A stretch of 64,000 bases of DNA from CAVQWT01 sp963810815. GTDB lineage: Bacteria > Pseudomonadota > Gammaproteobacteria > Burkholderiales > Casimicrobiaceae. Below the pieces are notes generated by a model that was not told the DNA's origin, did not search any database, and saw only the letters and a list, made by a program, of their open reading frames with translations. The position numbers were made by a program, and so were the translations under genes. The stretch lies in NCBI GenBank assembly GCA_963810815.1, contig CAWEPB010000007.1:806001-870000 (forward strand), in the 5' to 3' direction. The first letter of the stretch is position 1, and every line of letters begins with the position of its first letter. Below, in pieces: positions 8,121 to 15,483 of this stretch.

Positions 8121-9368
8121 ATGTCCCTGATCGTCCAGAAATACGGCGGCACCTCGGTGGGCACCACCGACCGCATCAAGAACGTCGCGCGAAGGATCGC
8201 GCATTTCCACCGGCAGGGACACCAGCTCGTGGTCGTCGTCTCGGCGATGTCGGGCGAGACCAACCGACTGCTCGCGCTGGCCAAGGAGCTTTCGGCCAAT
8301 CCGGACCCGCGCGAGCTCGACGTCGTCGCCGCGACCGGCGAGCAGGTCACCATCGGCCTTCTCGCCATCGTGCTGAAGGAGATGGGCCTCGACGCCAAGA
8401 GCTACACCGGCGGCCAGGTGCGCGTGCTGACCGACAACGCGTTCACCAAGGCGCGCATCCTCGACATCGACGAGGCGCGGATGCGCGCCGACCTCGACGC
8501 CGGGCGCATCGTCATCGTCGCCGGCTTCCAGGGCGTCGACGCCGAGGGCAACATCACCACGCTGGGCCGCGGCGGGTCGGACACCTCCGGCGTCGCGCTG
8601 GCCGCGGCGCTCAAGGCCGACGAGTGCCAGATCTACACCGACGTCGACGGCGTCTACACCACCGACCCGCGGATCGTCCCCGAGGCCCGGCGGCTCGACA
8701 AGGTCACCTTCGAGGAAATGCTCGAGATGGCGAGCCTGGGCTCGAAGGTGCTGCAGATCCGCTCGGTCGAGTTCGCCGGCAAGTACAAGGTCAAGCTGCG
8801 GGTGCTGTCGTCGTTCGAGGACCCCGAGTCCACGTCCGCCGGCACGCTCATCACCTTCGAGGAAGACGACCACATGGAACAGGCGATCATTTCCGGCATC
8901 GCGTTCGCGCGCGACGAAGCCAAGATCTCGGTGATGGGGGTCGAGGACCGGCCCGGCATCGCGTACAGCATCCTCGGGCCCATCGCCGACGCCAACATCG
9001 ACGTCGACATGATCGTGCAGAACATCGGCGCGTCGGGCCACACGGACTTCTCGTTCACCGTCAACCGCAACGAGTATCAGAAGGCGCTCGACGTGCTGGC
9101 GCAGGAGCGCGGCAAGACGTTCAAGGCGCGCGAGATCATCGGCGACAACCGGATCTGCAAGGTGTCGGCCGTCGGCATCGGCATGCGCTCGCACGTCGGC
9201 CTCGCGAGCAGGATGTTCAAGACGCTCGCCGACGAGGGCATCAACATCCAGATGATCTCCACGTCGGAGATCAAGATCTCGGTCGTCATCGACGAGAAGT
9301 ACCTCGAGCTGGCCGTGCGCGTGCTGCATCGCGCGTTCGGACTGGACAAGGTGGAGAAGAGCGCCTAA
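8121..9368 (+). CDS. lysC: Aspartate kinase
   Basis: 415 residues, the size of a monofunctional aspartokinase. It phosphorylates aspartate, the first step to lysine, diaminopimelate, threonine and methionine. Seen: VQKYGGTSVG at the N-terminus, TLGRGGSDTSGVALAAAL and TDVDGVYTTDPRIV in the kinase domain (about 1-240), then two ACT domains (about 265-410) with SVMGVEDRPGIAYSILGPIA that normally bind the feedback effector. The dap genes later in the window use its product. Confidence 0.96.
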   Translation: MSLIVQKYGGTSVGTTDRIKNVARRIAHFHRQGHQLVVVVSAMSGETNRLLALAKELSANPDPRELDVVAATGEQVTIGLLAIVLKEMGLDAKSYTGGQVRVLTDNAFTKARILDIDEARMRADLDAGRIVIVAGFQGVDAEGNITTLGRGGSDTSGVALAAALKADECQIYTDVDGVYTTDPRIVPEARRLDKVTFEEMLEMASLGSKVLQIRSVEFAGKYKVKLRVLSSFEDPESTSAGTLITFEEDDHMEQAIISGIAFARDEAKISVMGVEDRPGIAYSILGPIADANIDVDMIVQNIGASGHTDFSFTVNRNEYQKALDVLAQERGKTFKAREIIGDNRICKVSAVGIGMRSHVGLASRMFKTLADEGINIQMISTSEIKISVVIDEKYLELAVRVLHRAFGLDKVEKSA

Positions 9369-9391
9369 CTGCCGGATTTTTCGGCGGTTTT
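9369..9391 (+). terminator. Weak hairpin terminator after lysC
   Basis: CTGCCG (9369-9374) can pair with CGGCGG (9382-9387, one G-T pair) around a T-rich loop, followed by TTTT. It begins directly after the lysC stop codon. The stem is only six pairs, so termination may be partial. Confidence 0.4.
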
Positions 9392-9403
9392 GGCTGCGTT
9401 CGT

Positions 9404-9433
9404 TTGACCGGAAGCGGGCGCGACGGCTATACT
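9404..9433 (+). promoter_or_regulatory. Promoter of tRNA-Ser
   Basis: TTGACC (9404-9409) and TATACT (9428-9433), each five of six to consensus, are separated by 18 bases. The predicted start near 9440 is five bases before the mature tRNA end. Confidence 0.65.
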
Positions 9434-9444
9434 TGCAGGTTCCC

Positions 9445-9538
9445 GGAGACGTGGCCGAGTGGTCGAAGGCACTCCCCTGCTAAGGGAGCATACGGGCCAA
9501 AACCTGTATCCAGGGTTCGAATCCCTGCGTCTCCGCCA
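9445..9538 (+). tRNA. tRNA-Ser(GCU)
   Basis: GGAGACG pairs with CGTCTCC to form the acceptor stem; the discriminator is G and CCA is encoded. The anticodon loop CTGCTAA between CTCCC and GGGAG gives anticodon GCT (codons AGC/AGU). The long variable arm (about 9488-9510) is the class II hallmark of serine tRNAs. The T arm carries GGTTCGAATCC. Confidence 0.97.
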
Positions 9539-9568
9539 GTGATCGATTAGTCCCACTGGCATGACCGA

Positions 9569-9594
9569 ACCGCACGACGTCCGTGCGGTTTTTT
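9569..9594 (+). terminator. Rho-independent terminator after tRNA-Ser
   Basis: ACCGCACG (9569-9576) pairs perfectly with CGTGCGGT (9582-9589) around a five-base loop and is followed by a run of T to 9594. It lies 30 bases after the tRNA CCA. Confidence 0.85.
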
Positions 9595-9617
9595 CATTTG
9601 CGGTGCGCGAATGGAAA

Positions 9618-9640
9618 CGGCCCGGCATTGCGCCGGGCCG
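9618..9640 (-). terminator. Terminator hairpin after ompW
   Basis: CGGCCCGGC (9618-9626) and GCCGGGCCG (9632-9640) form a perfect nine-pair stem with loop ATTGC. Read on the minus strand it lies 49 bases past the ompW stop and is followed by TTTCC, a short T tract. It faces the tRNA-Ser terminator, so this is a convergent termination zone. Confidence 0.6.
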
Positions 9641-9688
9641 GGTACTGCGGCGCGCAGGCTTGCGCGCCTCGAGGCTGACCCCGGAGGG

Positions 9689-10294
9689 TCAGAAGCGATA
9701 GCGTGCGCCGATGCCGAGCAGCCACGGGTTGATGTCGAGCGTCCCGAGCGTGGCGCCGGTGCTCGTCACCCGGACGTCGGTGTCCATCCAGACGTACTTG
9801 ACGTCGAGGTTCAGCGACCAGTTCTTGTCCAGCATGTAGTCGGCGCCGACCTGCAGCGCGCCGCCCCAGCTGTTGTCCTTGATGTTGAGCGTGCCGTTCG
9901 CGAGCTCGTTCTCGTAGAAGTACGTGTAGTTGCCGCCGATGCCGACGTAGGGCTTGAACGCGCCGAGGTCGGTGAAGTGATACTGGATCGTCACCGTGGG
10001 CGGCAGGACGCCGACCTTGCCCAGGCTGTTGCCGTTCAGCGTGACCTCGTGCTTCGCCCAGCCGAGGATCAACTCGGCCGCGATGTTCCTGGTGAAGAAG
10101 TAGGTGAAGTCGAGCTCGCCGGTCCACTGGTCCTTCACGGCGAGGCCGGAGATGCTCGAACTGTCGTCCGGGTAGATGCCGAGCGCGCGCAGGCCGACGA
10201 TCCACTTGGCGTCCTGGGCGGCGGCCGCGCCGGGAAGCGCCAGCATGAGGGCGGCCAGTGCCGCGGCGATGGGGCGAAGCTTGCGGGTTGTCAT
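9689..10294 (-). CDS. ompW: OmpW-family outer membrane beta-barrel protein
   Basis: 201 residues with a signal peptide (MTTRKLRPIAAALAALMLAL, cleaved after AAAAQ). The mature protein shows the OmpW pattern: WIVGLRALGIYPDDSS, alternating aromatic strands such as LDFTYFFTRNIAAELILGWA, PPTVTIQYHF, KPYVGIGGNYTYFYENE, and a C-terminal strand ending ARYRF with the terminal Phe needed for barrel assembly. OmpW forms small eight-stranded barrels thought to pass hydrophobic compounds. An FNR-type box lies upstream (see 10355-10396), matching the oxygen-dependent control of ompW known in enterobacteria. Confidence 0.92.
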   Translation of the reverse strand: MTTRKLRPIAAALAALMLALPGAAAAQDAKWIVGLRALGIYPDDSSSISGLAVKDQWTGELDFTYFFTRNIAAELILGWAKHEVTLNGNSLGKVGVLPPTVTIQYHFTDLGAFKPYVGIGGNYTYFYENELANGTLNIKDNSWGGALQVGADYMLDKNWSLNLDVKYVWMDTDVRVTSTGATLGTLDINPWLLGIGARYRF

Positions 10295-10354
10295 TGCCAG
10301 GGTCTCCGTCTGGAAAGGGATTCGCCATGCATTCCTGCGATGGCAGCGATTTCC

Positions 10355-10396
10355 ATCCTAGGGAGGGCCATCGCGGGCGTGGTTGACCGGGGTCAA
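10355..10396 (-). promoter_or_regulatory. FNR-family box and -10 element of ompW
   Basis: TTGAC-CGGG-GTCAA (10383-10396) is a perfect inverted repeat with the five-base arms and four-base spacer of FNR/DNR/FixK sites. On the minus strand, 22 bases lie between it and TAGGAT (10355-10360, four of six to TATAAT). A start near 10348 would centre the box at -41.5, the class II activator position, with a leader of about 54 bases. The rest of the 273-base gap up to the DedA gene shows nothing else I can support. Confidence 0.55.
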
Positions 10397-10567
10397 ACTC
10401 GCCCGCGTCCGGGGCGCGGGCTGTTGCGCGGACGCATCAGCCACCGGTGCGCTGCGCGGCGTCGGGTGCGACGCCTGGCCGCACCCGGGTCCGATTGAAC
10501 CGCAGTCGTTCACACTGCGGCGACCGCCGGCGCATCCGGAGATCCCCGGCGTCGACCGCGGGGACCG

Positions 10568-11488
10568 CTACCGCTCGACGTCGAGCCCTGCCGCGAGCCA
10601 GGCCTCGATGCCGCCGTGCAGGGGGCGTACCCGCTTGAAGCCCAGCGCGCGCAACTTCTCGGCGACCTTCACCGCGCTGGCCTCGTTCGGACACGCGCAG
10701 TAGACGACGACCTCGTGCTCGACCGGCACGCCGGCGATTCCTTCGGCGATCCTCTGCATGTCGACCGGCACGGCGCCGGGGATGCGTCCGCTGGCCGACT
10801 GGGTCAGTGCCGAGCGGACGTCGAGGATGGTCGTCGGCAGGTTCTGCTGCAGCATCGCGTACAGTTCGTCGACCGAGACGCGGTCCATCCGCAGCTGGCG
10901 GACGAAGAGCTGCCGCCGCAGCCATTTCGAGATCACCCAGGCGACGAGCGCGACGCCGACCAGCATCAGGCCGTAGCGGCCCAGCGCCGCGAGGGTCTCG
11001 AGGACTTCGTTGATCGCGTCCCGGAACAGCCAGCCCAGGGCGACGGCGACGCCCGCCCACAGCAGCGCGCCGATCGCGTCGAACAGCAGGAACTTCCAGT
11101 AGCGCAGGCCGACCGCCCCGGCCATCGCCGTCGCCACCGACGCGAATCCCGGCACGAACTTGGCGAAGATCATCGACGTGGCGCCCCAGCGCGCGAAGAT
11201 CGATTCGGTCTGCGAAACGCACGAATCGGGGGACAGCGAGAGGCGGCACAGCGTGCGCAGGACGCCGATGCCGTAGCGGCGGCCGGCGAGGTACCACAGC
11301 GTGTCGGCCAGCAGCGCCGCGACGACGGCGACCGCGAGCAGCGCAGCCGTCGAGCCCGCATCCTGCGCGAGGAGCGCCCCGGCGACGATCAGCGTCGGGT
11401 ACGCGGGCACGGGCACGCCGGCCTGCTCGACGAAGACGTTGAGCAGCACCAGGCCGAGGCCGAATTCCCGGATCAGGTCGGTGAGCAT
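10568..11488 (-). CDS. DedA-family membrane protein fused to a rhodanese domain
   Basis: 306 residues in two parts. Residues 1-190 are a DedA/SNARE-associated membrane domain: an EQAGVPVPAYPTLIVAGAL re-entrant loop, FAKFVPGFASVATAMAGAVG and several membrane segments; DedA proteins are linked to lipid carrier flipping and envelope homeostasis. Residues 200-306 form a rhodanese domain with ILDVRS, GRIPGAVPVDM, the nucleophile Cys264 in VVYCACPNEAS and LHGGIEAWLAAG. The Cys-Ala-Cys loop is unusual in carrying a second cysteine. Such fusions occur in other proteobacteria; the rhodanese part should face the cytoplasm. It is followed on the same strand by nothing before ompW. Confidence 0.88.
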   Translation of the reverse strand: MLTDLIREFGLGLVLLNVFVEQAGVPVPAYPTLIVAGALLAQDAGSTAALLAVAVVAALLADTLWYLAGRRYGIGVLRTLCRLSLSPDSCVSQTESIFARWGATSMIFAKFVPGFASVATAMAGAVGLRYWKFLLFDAIGALLWAGVAVALGWLFRDAINEVLETLAALGRYGLMLVGVALVAWVISKWLRRQLFVRQLRMDRVSVDELYAMLQQNLPTTILDVRSALTQSASGRIPGAVPVDMQRIAEGIAGVPVEHEVVVYCACPNEASAVKVAEKLRALGFKRVRPLHGGIEAWLAAGLDVER

Positions 11489-11525
11489 GGGCTGTGGCCG
11501 GAAGTGGTGGCGACGGGGCGGGAGC

Positions 11526-12236
11526 TCAAGAGCGCAGCGCGCCCAGCGCGACGAGGCCGGCCCGAATGTTCGCCGCGAGCTCGCGGTAACCCTCGGCGTT
11601 CAGGTGCACCGGGTCCGCCCGCTTGGCGGCGTCGCGCAGGAGCCCGGCGAGGCCGCTGTCGACGACCGGCACGCCGGAGGACTTGCCGAAGCGCTGGTAC
11701 AACGGCGTCTCGGTGGCGCCGGTCAGCGCCGGCTGCGGCACGGTCAGCAGCACCAGCGGCAGCTTCGCCGCACGGGCCGACTCGACGCAGGCCGCCAGCC
11801 CGCGTTCGACCGCCGCCGCCGGCGCGCGCCGCAGGAAATCGTTGCCGCCCAGCATGACCAGCACCAGCGCCGGGTGCGCGTCGTCGATCAGCCCGGGCAG
11901 GCGCGCGCAGCCCTGGGCGGCCGTCTCGCCGGGCACGCCGGCATTGACGACGTTCCAGCCGGTTGCGGCGGCAAGCACCGTCGGCCAGCTGGTCTCCGGC
12001 GTGGCACCGGTGCCCCAGGTGAGGCTGTCGCCCAGCGCCAGCACCGTGGCGCCGCCCGGCAGTGGCGACAGCGTCGGTGCATTCCCGGAGCAGGCAGCGA
12101 GCAACAGCGCCGTCATTGCCGCGACGGCGCGGCGTCGGCGCTTCGAGGCGACCGGGTCGCAACCGCGCGTGGCGGGGCGCGCCGCCGCGCGCACAGGCAG
12201 CCGCGGCACACGACCGGCGGGCGAATGCAGGTTCAT
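11526..12236 (-). CDS. SGNH/GDSL hydrolase, probable lipoprotein (TesA-like)
   Basis: 236 residues from ATG 12236. The four SGNH blocks are present: LALGDSLTWGTGA with the nucleophile Ser, NAGVPGETAAQG, VMLGGNDFLRR, and DPVHLNAEGYRELA with the catalytic Asp/His. Family members include the periplasmic thioesterase/lysophospholipase TesA and arylesterases. KRRRRAVAAMTALLLAACSGN looks like a lipoprotein signal with lipobox LAAC, placing it at a membrane facing the periplasm. The region before KRRRR is long for a signal n-region, so the true start could be further in; an ATG inside AVAAMTALL is the alternative. It diverges from the phospholipase D gene. Confidence 0.82.
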   Translation of the reverse strand: MNLHSPAGRVPRLPVRAAARPATRGCDPVASKRRRRAVAAMTALLLAACSGNAPTLSPLPGGATVLALGDSLTWGTGATPETSWPTVLAAATGWNVVNAGVPGETAAQGCARLPGLIDDAHPALVLVMLGGNDFLRRAPAAAVERGLAACVESARAAKLPLVLLTVPQPALTGATETPLYQRFGKSSGVPVVDSGLAGLLRDAAKRADPVHLNAEGYRELAANIRAGLVALGALRS

Positions 12237-12306
12237 GAACGGCAATGATCGCACGAGTGCCGGGCGCGGCCGGCGCGTCGCACCTGCTATCCTTCCCGCC
12301 ACGCCC

Positions 12307-13782
12307 ATGGCCACCGCCTCGTCCTCCTCGCCGGTGCTGATCGATCGCGCGTTGCTGCGGGCGACCGGCGCGACCCGCTCCGACGGCAATGCCGTCCGGC
12401 TGTTGCGCGACGCCTGCGAGAACTATCCGGCGTGGCTCGCCGCCATCGAGGGCGCCGAGCGGACGATCTTCTTCGAGAGCTACATCGTCGCCGACGATGC
12501 GCTCGGCCGCCGCTTCGTCGGTGCGCTCGCGGCACGCGCACGCGCCGGCGTCGCGGTGCGCGTCGTCCACGACTGGCTGGGCTGCCTCGGCTCGTCCGGC
12601 ATCTGGAACGAGCTGGTCGAGGCGGGCGCCGAGGTGCGCGCCTTCAATCCGTTCAGCTTCGCCAGCCCTTTCGGCTGGGTGACGCGCGACCACCGCAAGA
12701 CCATCGCCATCGACGGCGCGATCGGCTTCGTGTCCGGCCTCTGCGTGAGCGAGCGCTGGGAGGGCGACGCGGCGAAGCGGCTCGAACCGTGGCGCGACAC
12801 CGGGGTCGAGATCCGCGGCCCGGCCGTCGCCGAGCTCGAACGCGCCTTCGCGCAGGTCTGGGACGCCTGCGGCGTGCCGCTCGCGGAGCAGTTGCTGACC
12901 CCGCCCGACTCGATCGCGCCGGCGGGCGCGATTGCGCTGCGCGTCGTCGCCGGCGTGCCCAATGCCGGCAATCTGTTCCGGTTCGACACGTCGATCGCCT
13001 CGCTGGCGCACCAGTACCTGTGGCTCACCGACGCGTACTTCGTCGGCGGCGCGACGTACACGCAGGCGCTGAGCGCGGCGGCGCGCGACGGCGTCGACGT
13101 GCGCCTGCTGGTGCCCGGGGCCAGCGACATTCCGGCGCTGCGGCCGCTGTCGCGCGTGGGCTACCGACCGCTGCTGGAGGCGGGCGTCCGCGTGTTCGAG
13201 TGGAACGGAACCATGCTGCACGCGAAGACGGCCGTCGCCGACGGCCAGTGGGCGCGCGTGGGGTCGACCAACCTCAACCTCGCGAGCTTCATCGGCAACT
13301 GGGAGCTCGACGTCGCCATCGAGGACCCCGACTTCGCCGCGCAGATGGCCGACATGTACGAGGACGACCTGGCCCACGCGACCGAGATCGTGCTGACGCG
13401 CCGGAACCGGGTGCGCACCGCCGACGGACGCGCGGCCAGCGACGGCTCGCGTCGCGCCCTGTCGGGCAGCGCCGGGCGGGCTGCGGCAGGCGCGCTGTCG
13501 GTCGGCAGCGCGGTCGGCGCCGCGCTGACCAATCGCCGGCTGCTGGGACCGGCGGAAGCGGGGCTGCTCTGGCTGCTGGCGGGGTTCACGGCGGCGGGGG
13601 CGGTGCTGGGCCTGCTGTTTCCCGCGCTCGTCGCCTATCCGCTGGCGGTCCTGCTCGGCTGGATCGCCGTCACCATCGTCGTGAAGGCCTGGGGCCTGTC
13701 CCGGCGGGCACGGGCGCAGCGGCAAGGTCCCGACGGGGAGGGCGCCGCACCCGCCGAGCCCGCTGGTGCAAAGAAAGGATGA
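12307..13782 (+). CDS. Phospholipase D-family enzyme, cardiolipin synthase-like
   Basis: 491 residues with two HxKxxxxD motifs, HRKTIAID at 129-136 and HAKTAVAD at 305-312, each followed by the expected G and SxN (GSTNLNLAS). This is the pattern of cardiolipin synthases of the ClsB type, which lack N-terminal membrane segments; they join two phosphatidylglycerols or use phosphatidylethanolamine. Two hydrophobic helices near residues 420-465 (AGLLWLLAGFTAAGAVLGLL and the next) would anchor the C-terminus, which is less usual. ATG 12307 gives the only start that leaves room for the divergent SGNH gene. The stop at 13782 is directly followed by the tRNA-Arg promoter. Confidence 0.87.
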   Translation: MATASSSSPVLIDRALLRATGATRSDGNAVRLLRDACENYPAWLAAIEGAERTIFFESYIVADDALGRRFVGALAARARAGVAVRVVHDWLGCLGSSGIWNELVEAGAEVRAFNPFSFASPFGWVTRDHRKTIAIDGAIGFVSGLCVSERWEGDAAKRLEPWRDTGVEIRGPAVAELERAFAQVWDACGVPLAEQLLTPPDSIAPAGAIALRVVAGVPNAGNLFRFDTSIASLAHQYLWLTDAYFVGGATYTQALSAAARDGVDVRLLVPGASDIPALRPLSRVGYRPLLEAGVRVFEWNGTMLHAKTAVADGQWARVGSTNLNLASFIGNWELDVAIEDPDFAAQMADMYEDDLAHATEIVLTRRNRVRTADGRAASDGSRRALSGSAGRAAAGALSVGSAVGAALTNRRLLGPAEAGLLWLLAGFTAAGAVLGLLFPALVAYPLAVLLGWIAVTIVVKAWGLSRRARAQRQGPDGEGAAPAEPAGAKKG

Positions 13783-13784
13783 TC

Positions 13785-13793
13785 TGCTATAAT
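13785..13793 (+). promoter_or_regulatory. Extended -10 promoter of tRNA-Arg
   Basis: TGCTATAAT is a perfect extended -10 element (TGn plus TATAAT). No good -35 is seen 17 bases upstream, which extended -10 promoters tolerate. Transcription would start near 13800, a few bases before the tRNA. Confidence 0.65.
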
Positions 13794-13803
13794 TTCGCGC
13801 TTC

Positions 13804-13881
13804 GCGCCCGTAGCTCAGTTGGATTAGAGTACCTGGCTACGAACCAGGGGGTCGTGGGTTCAAATCCTGCCGGGCGCGCCA
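13804..13881 (+). tRNA. tRNA-Arg(ACG)
   Basis: GCGCCCG pairs with CGGGCGC; the discriminator is G and CCA is encoded. CCTGG-CTACGAA-CCAGG gives anticodon ACG, which after deamination to ICG reads CGU, CGC and CGA. The D arm (GCTCAGTTGGATTAGAGT) and T arm (GTGGGTTCAAATCCTGC) are normal. A decayed second copy of its 3' half lies at 14596-14640. Confidence 0.97.
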
Positions 13882-13888
13882 AATAATC

Positions 13889-13920
13889 AAGGAGTTAGGT
13901 TTCGGCCTAACTCCTTTTTT
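13889..13920 (+). terminator. Rho-independent terminator after tRNA-Arg
   Basis: GGAGTTAGG (13891-13899) pairs perfectly with CCTAACTCC (13906-13914) and ends in six T; flanking A/T pairs can extend the stem to 13889. It starts eight bases after the CCA. Confidence 0.9.
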
Positions 13921-13982
13921 CTTGGAAATCAGAGCTCCGGGGTTCGAACCGCCGTCCATGCGCGGCTGAGTTCATTTCGCGG

Positions 13983-14453
13983 TCAGCGGCCTTCCACGAC
14001 CTGCTTCGCGATGGCGCGCACGCGGTCCTCGTCGCCCGGCAGGATTCCGGCGTCGCGATTGAGCGAGAGGGTGTACACCCCGCCCTTGCCGACCCCGCTG
14101 AAGGAGAGTTGCTCCTTCTTTGCGAACGAGAACGCATTGCCACCGAGCGCGGGCTCGTCCTTCACCGTCATCCCCGGCTCTTTCGCGTTGGCGGCGAGCA
14201 TCTTGCGCATCGCCAGCCCGCTGGCGGCCTGCGGCGGCTCGACGATCAGACTGAGGTGGGACTTGCGGTCCTTGCTCCTCATGTCGCAAATCGTGTTGTT
14301 GCCGGACTTGAGGGCTTCGGCTTTCACGCCTGCGAAGCCGCTGAGTGATGCCGCCTGCGAGGTTACGGTGGCGCAGGGATCCTGTGCCAACGCCGCGCCA
14401 CTCAGCGCCAGCAGTGCGCCAAGACCGATGACCACACCAAGTTCTCGCCTCAT
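13983..14453 (-). CDS. Secreted protein of unknown function
   Basis: 156 residues. A signal peptide is clear (MRRELGVVIGLGALLALSGA, cleavage after ALAQ). The mature part has two cysteines (DPCATV and NTICDMR) that could form a disulfide, a KDRKSHLSLIVEP strand, and a GGVYTLSLNRDAG segment. I recognise no enzyme motif. The gene is the only one between the tRNA-Arg and a degenerate copy of the tRNA's 3' half, and it points against its neighbours, so it may have arrived by integration at the tRNA. The nearby DsbA-like/DsbB genes could serve its disulfide, but that is a guess. Confidence 0.7.
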   Translation of the reverse strand: MRRELGVVIGLGALLALSGAALAQDPCATVTSQAASLSGFAGVKAEALKSGNNTICDMRSKDRKSHLSLIVEPPQAASGLAMRKMLAANAKEPGMTVKDEPALGGNAFSFAKKEQLSFSGVGKGGVYTLSLNRDAGILPGDEDRVRAIAKQVVEGR

Positions 14454-14595
14454 GGCCTACCCTCCCCAGAAGTCGCCAGACAAAAATCTAGCAGGTGCCG
14501 AAAGGCGCCGGAATCTCCCAGACCAGGAAATCCGACGCCCCTCCGGATCGGATCGAGCACGCATGAGCGCAAGCGCCTCAGAACCGATGCGGCGA

Positions 14596-14640
14596 GCTGC
14601 GAACCGGTGTTCGTGGGTCCAAGTCCTGCCGGGCGCGCCG
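14596..14640 (+). pseudogene. Degenerate duplicate of the tRNA-Arg 3' half
   Basis: These 45 bases match tRNA-Arg positions 13836-13881 (anticodon 3' side, variable region, T arm and acceptor strand) with a handful of substitutions and one gap; the last 12 bases before the discriminator are identical. There is no 5' half, so it cannot fold as a tRNA. A partial tRNA 3' end in direct orientation downstream of an intact tRNA is the usual footprint of an old site-specific integration (attL/attR). The two copies are about 760 bases apart. Confidence 0.75.
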
Positions 14641-14641
14641 G

Positions 14642-14647
14642 TATAAT
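14642..14647 (+). promoter_or_regulatory. -10 element, possible promoter of the DsbA-like gene
   Basis: A perfect TATAAT lies one base after the tRNA fragment and about 95 bases before the DsbA-like gene. There is no convincing -35 at 16-18 bases. The 287-base gap 14454-14740 holds this hexamer and the tRNA fragment and nothing else I can support. Confidence 0.4.
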
Positions 14648-14740
14648 CGCTGGCTCGGGTGGAGAGATCCGCCCCGTTTGCCTGGTCGTCCTTTCACCAA
14701 TCCGCGCCCTGTCGATCACGGCGTTTTTCAGGATCTCAAG

Positions 14741-15394
14741 ATGAACCGAACGATGATTCTCGTCGGCGCTGCCGTCGCGCTCGGAATGGCGGTCTTCGTC
14801 GGCGCGCTCCTGTACATGACCGCGAAGACGCAGCCATCGGCGCCATCGGTCGAGCGCAACCAGGCCGCGCTGGTGCAGTTCTATTCGCCGACGATCGGGA
14901 ACCCCGAAGCCAAGGTGCACATCGTCGAGTTTCTCGACCCCGCATGCGAGACCTGCGCCACGATGTACCCGTACGTGAAGCAGATGATGGCGGCCAATCC
15001 GGACCGGATCCGCCTCACCATCCGCCACCTGGCCTTCCACAACGGCTCGGACTACGCGATCAAGGCCCTCGAGGCCGCGCGCAAGCAGGGCAAGTACTGG
15101 CAGGCACTGGAGGCGCTGCTGGCCAAGCAGGCCCTCTGGACGCAGAATCACACCGTGCAGCCGGAGTTCGTCTGGAAGGCGCTGGACGGGGTGGGATTGA
15201 ACATCGACCAGGCCAAGGTCGACATGAATGCGCCGGAAATCGCCCAGCGCATCGAGCAGGAGCTCCAGGACGCCAGGACGCTGAAAGTCACCCAGACGCC
15301 GGAGTATTTCGTCAACGGTCGCCCGCTGCCGAGCTTCGGCCTGGAGCAGTTGCAGACGCTCGTCAGGGAAGCGCTGCAGACGGCGTATCGATGA
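14741..15394 (+). CDS. Membrane-anchored DsbA/DsbG-like thioredoxin-fold protein
   Basis: 217 residues. An N-terminal hydrophobic segment (about residues 5-27, no cleavage site) anchors it with the rest in the periplasm. The redox motif is Cys69-Glu-Thr-Cys72 in EFLDPACETCATMYPYVK, and the cis-proline loop is TQTPEYFVNG near residue 188, the DsbA-fold arrangement with an inserted helical domain. DsbA-type proteins oxidise or isomerise disulfides in exported proteins. I start at ATG 14741, after AGGATCTCAAG; the frame is open 63 bases further up without a good start. The dsbB gene converges on it, its likely redox partner. Confidence 0.87.
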   Translation: MNRTMILVGAAVALGMAVFVGALLYMTAKTQPSAPSVERNQAALVQFYSPTIGNPEAKVHIVEFLDPACETCATMYPYVKQMMAANPDRIRLTIRHLAFHNGSDYAIKALEAARKQGKYWQALEALLAKQALWTQNHTVQPEFVWKALDGVGLNIDQAKVDMNAPEIAQRIEQELQDARTLKVTQTPEYFVNGRPLPSFGLEQLQTLVREALQTAYR

Positions 15395-15483
15395 TCGCCG
15401 CGCCTCGGGGCGGGTGAGGCTCGTTCCCAGCGGCGCGCGGGGTTGCGAACCTCGGCCCGACGCAGCGCCGGAGGGCGCCGGGA

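Noticed and set aside
13941..13950. GGTTCGAACC, resembling a tRNA T loop, just past the tRNA-Arg terminator
   Set aside because: The flanks do not pair as a T stem and no acceptor strand follows; a short palindrome by chance is more likely.
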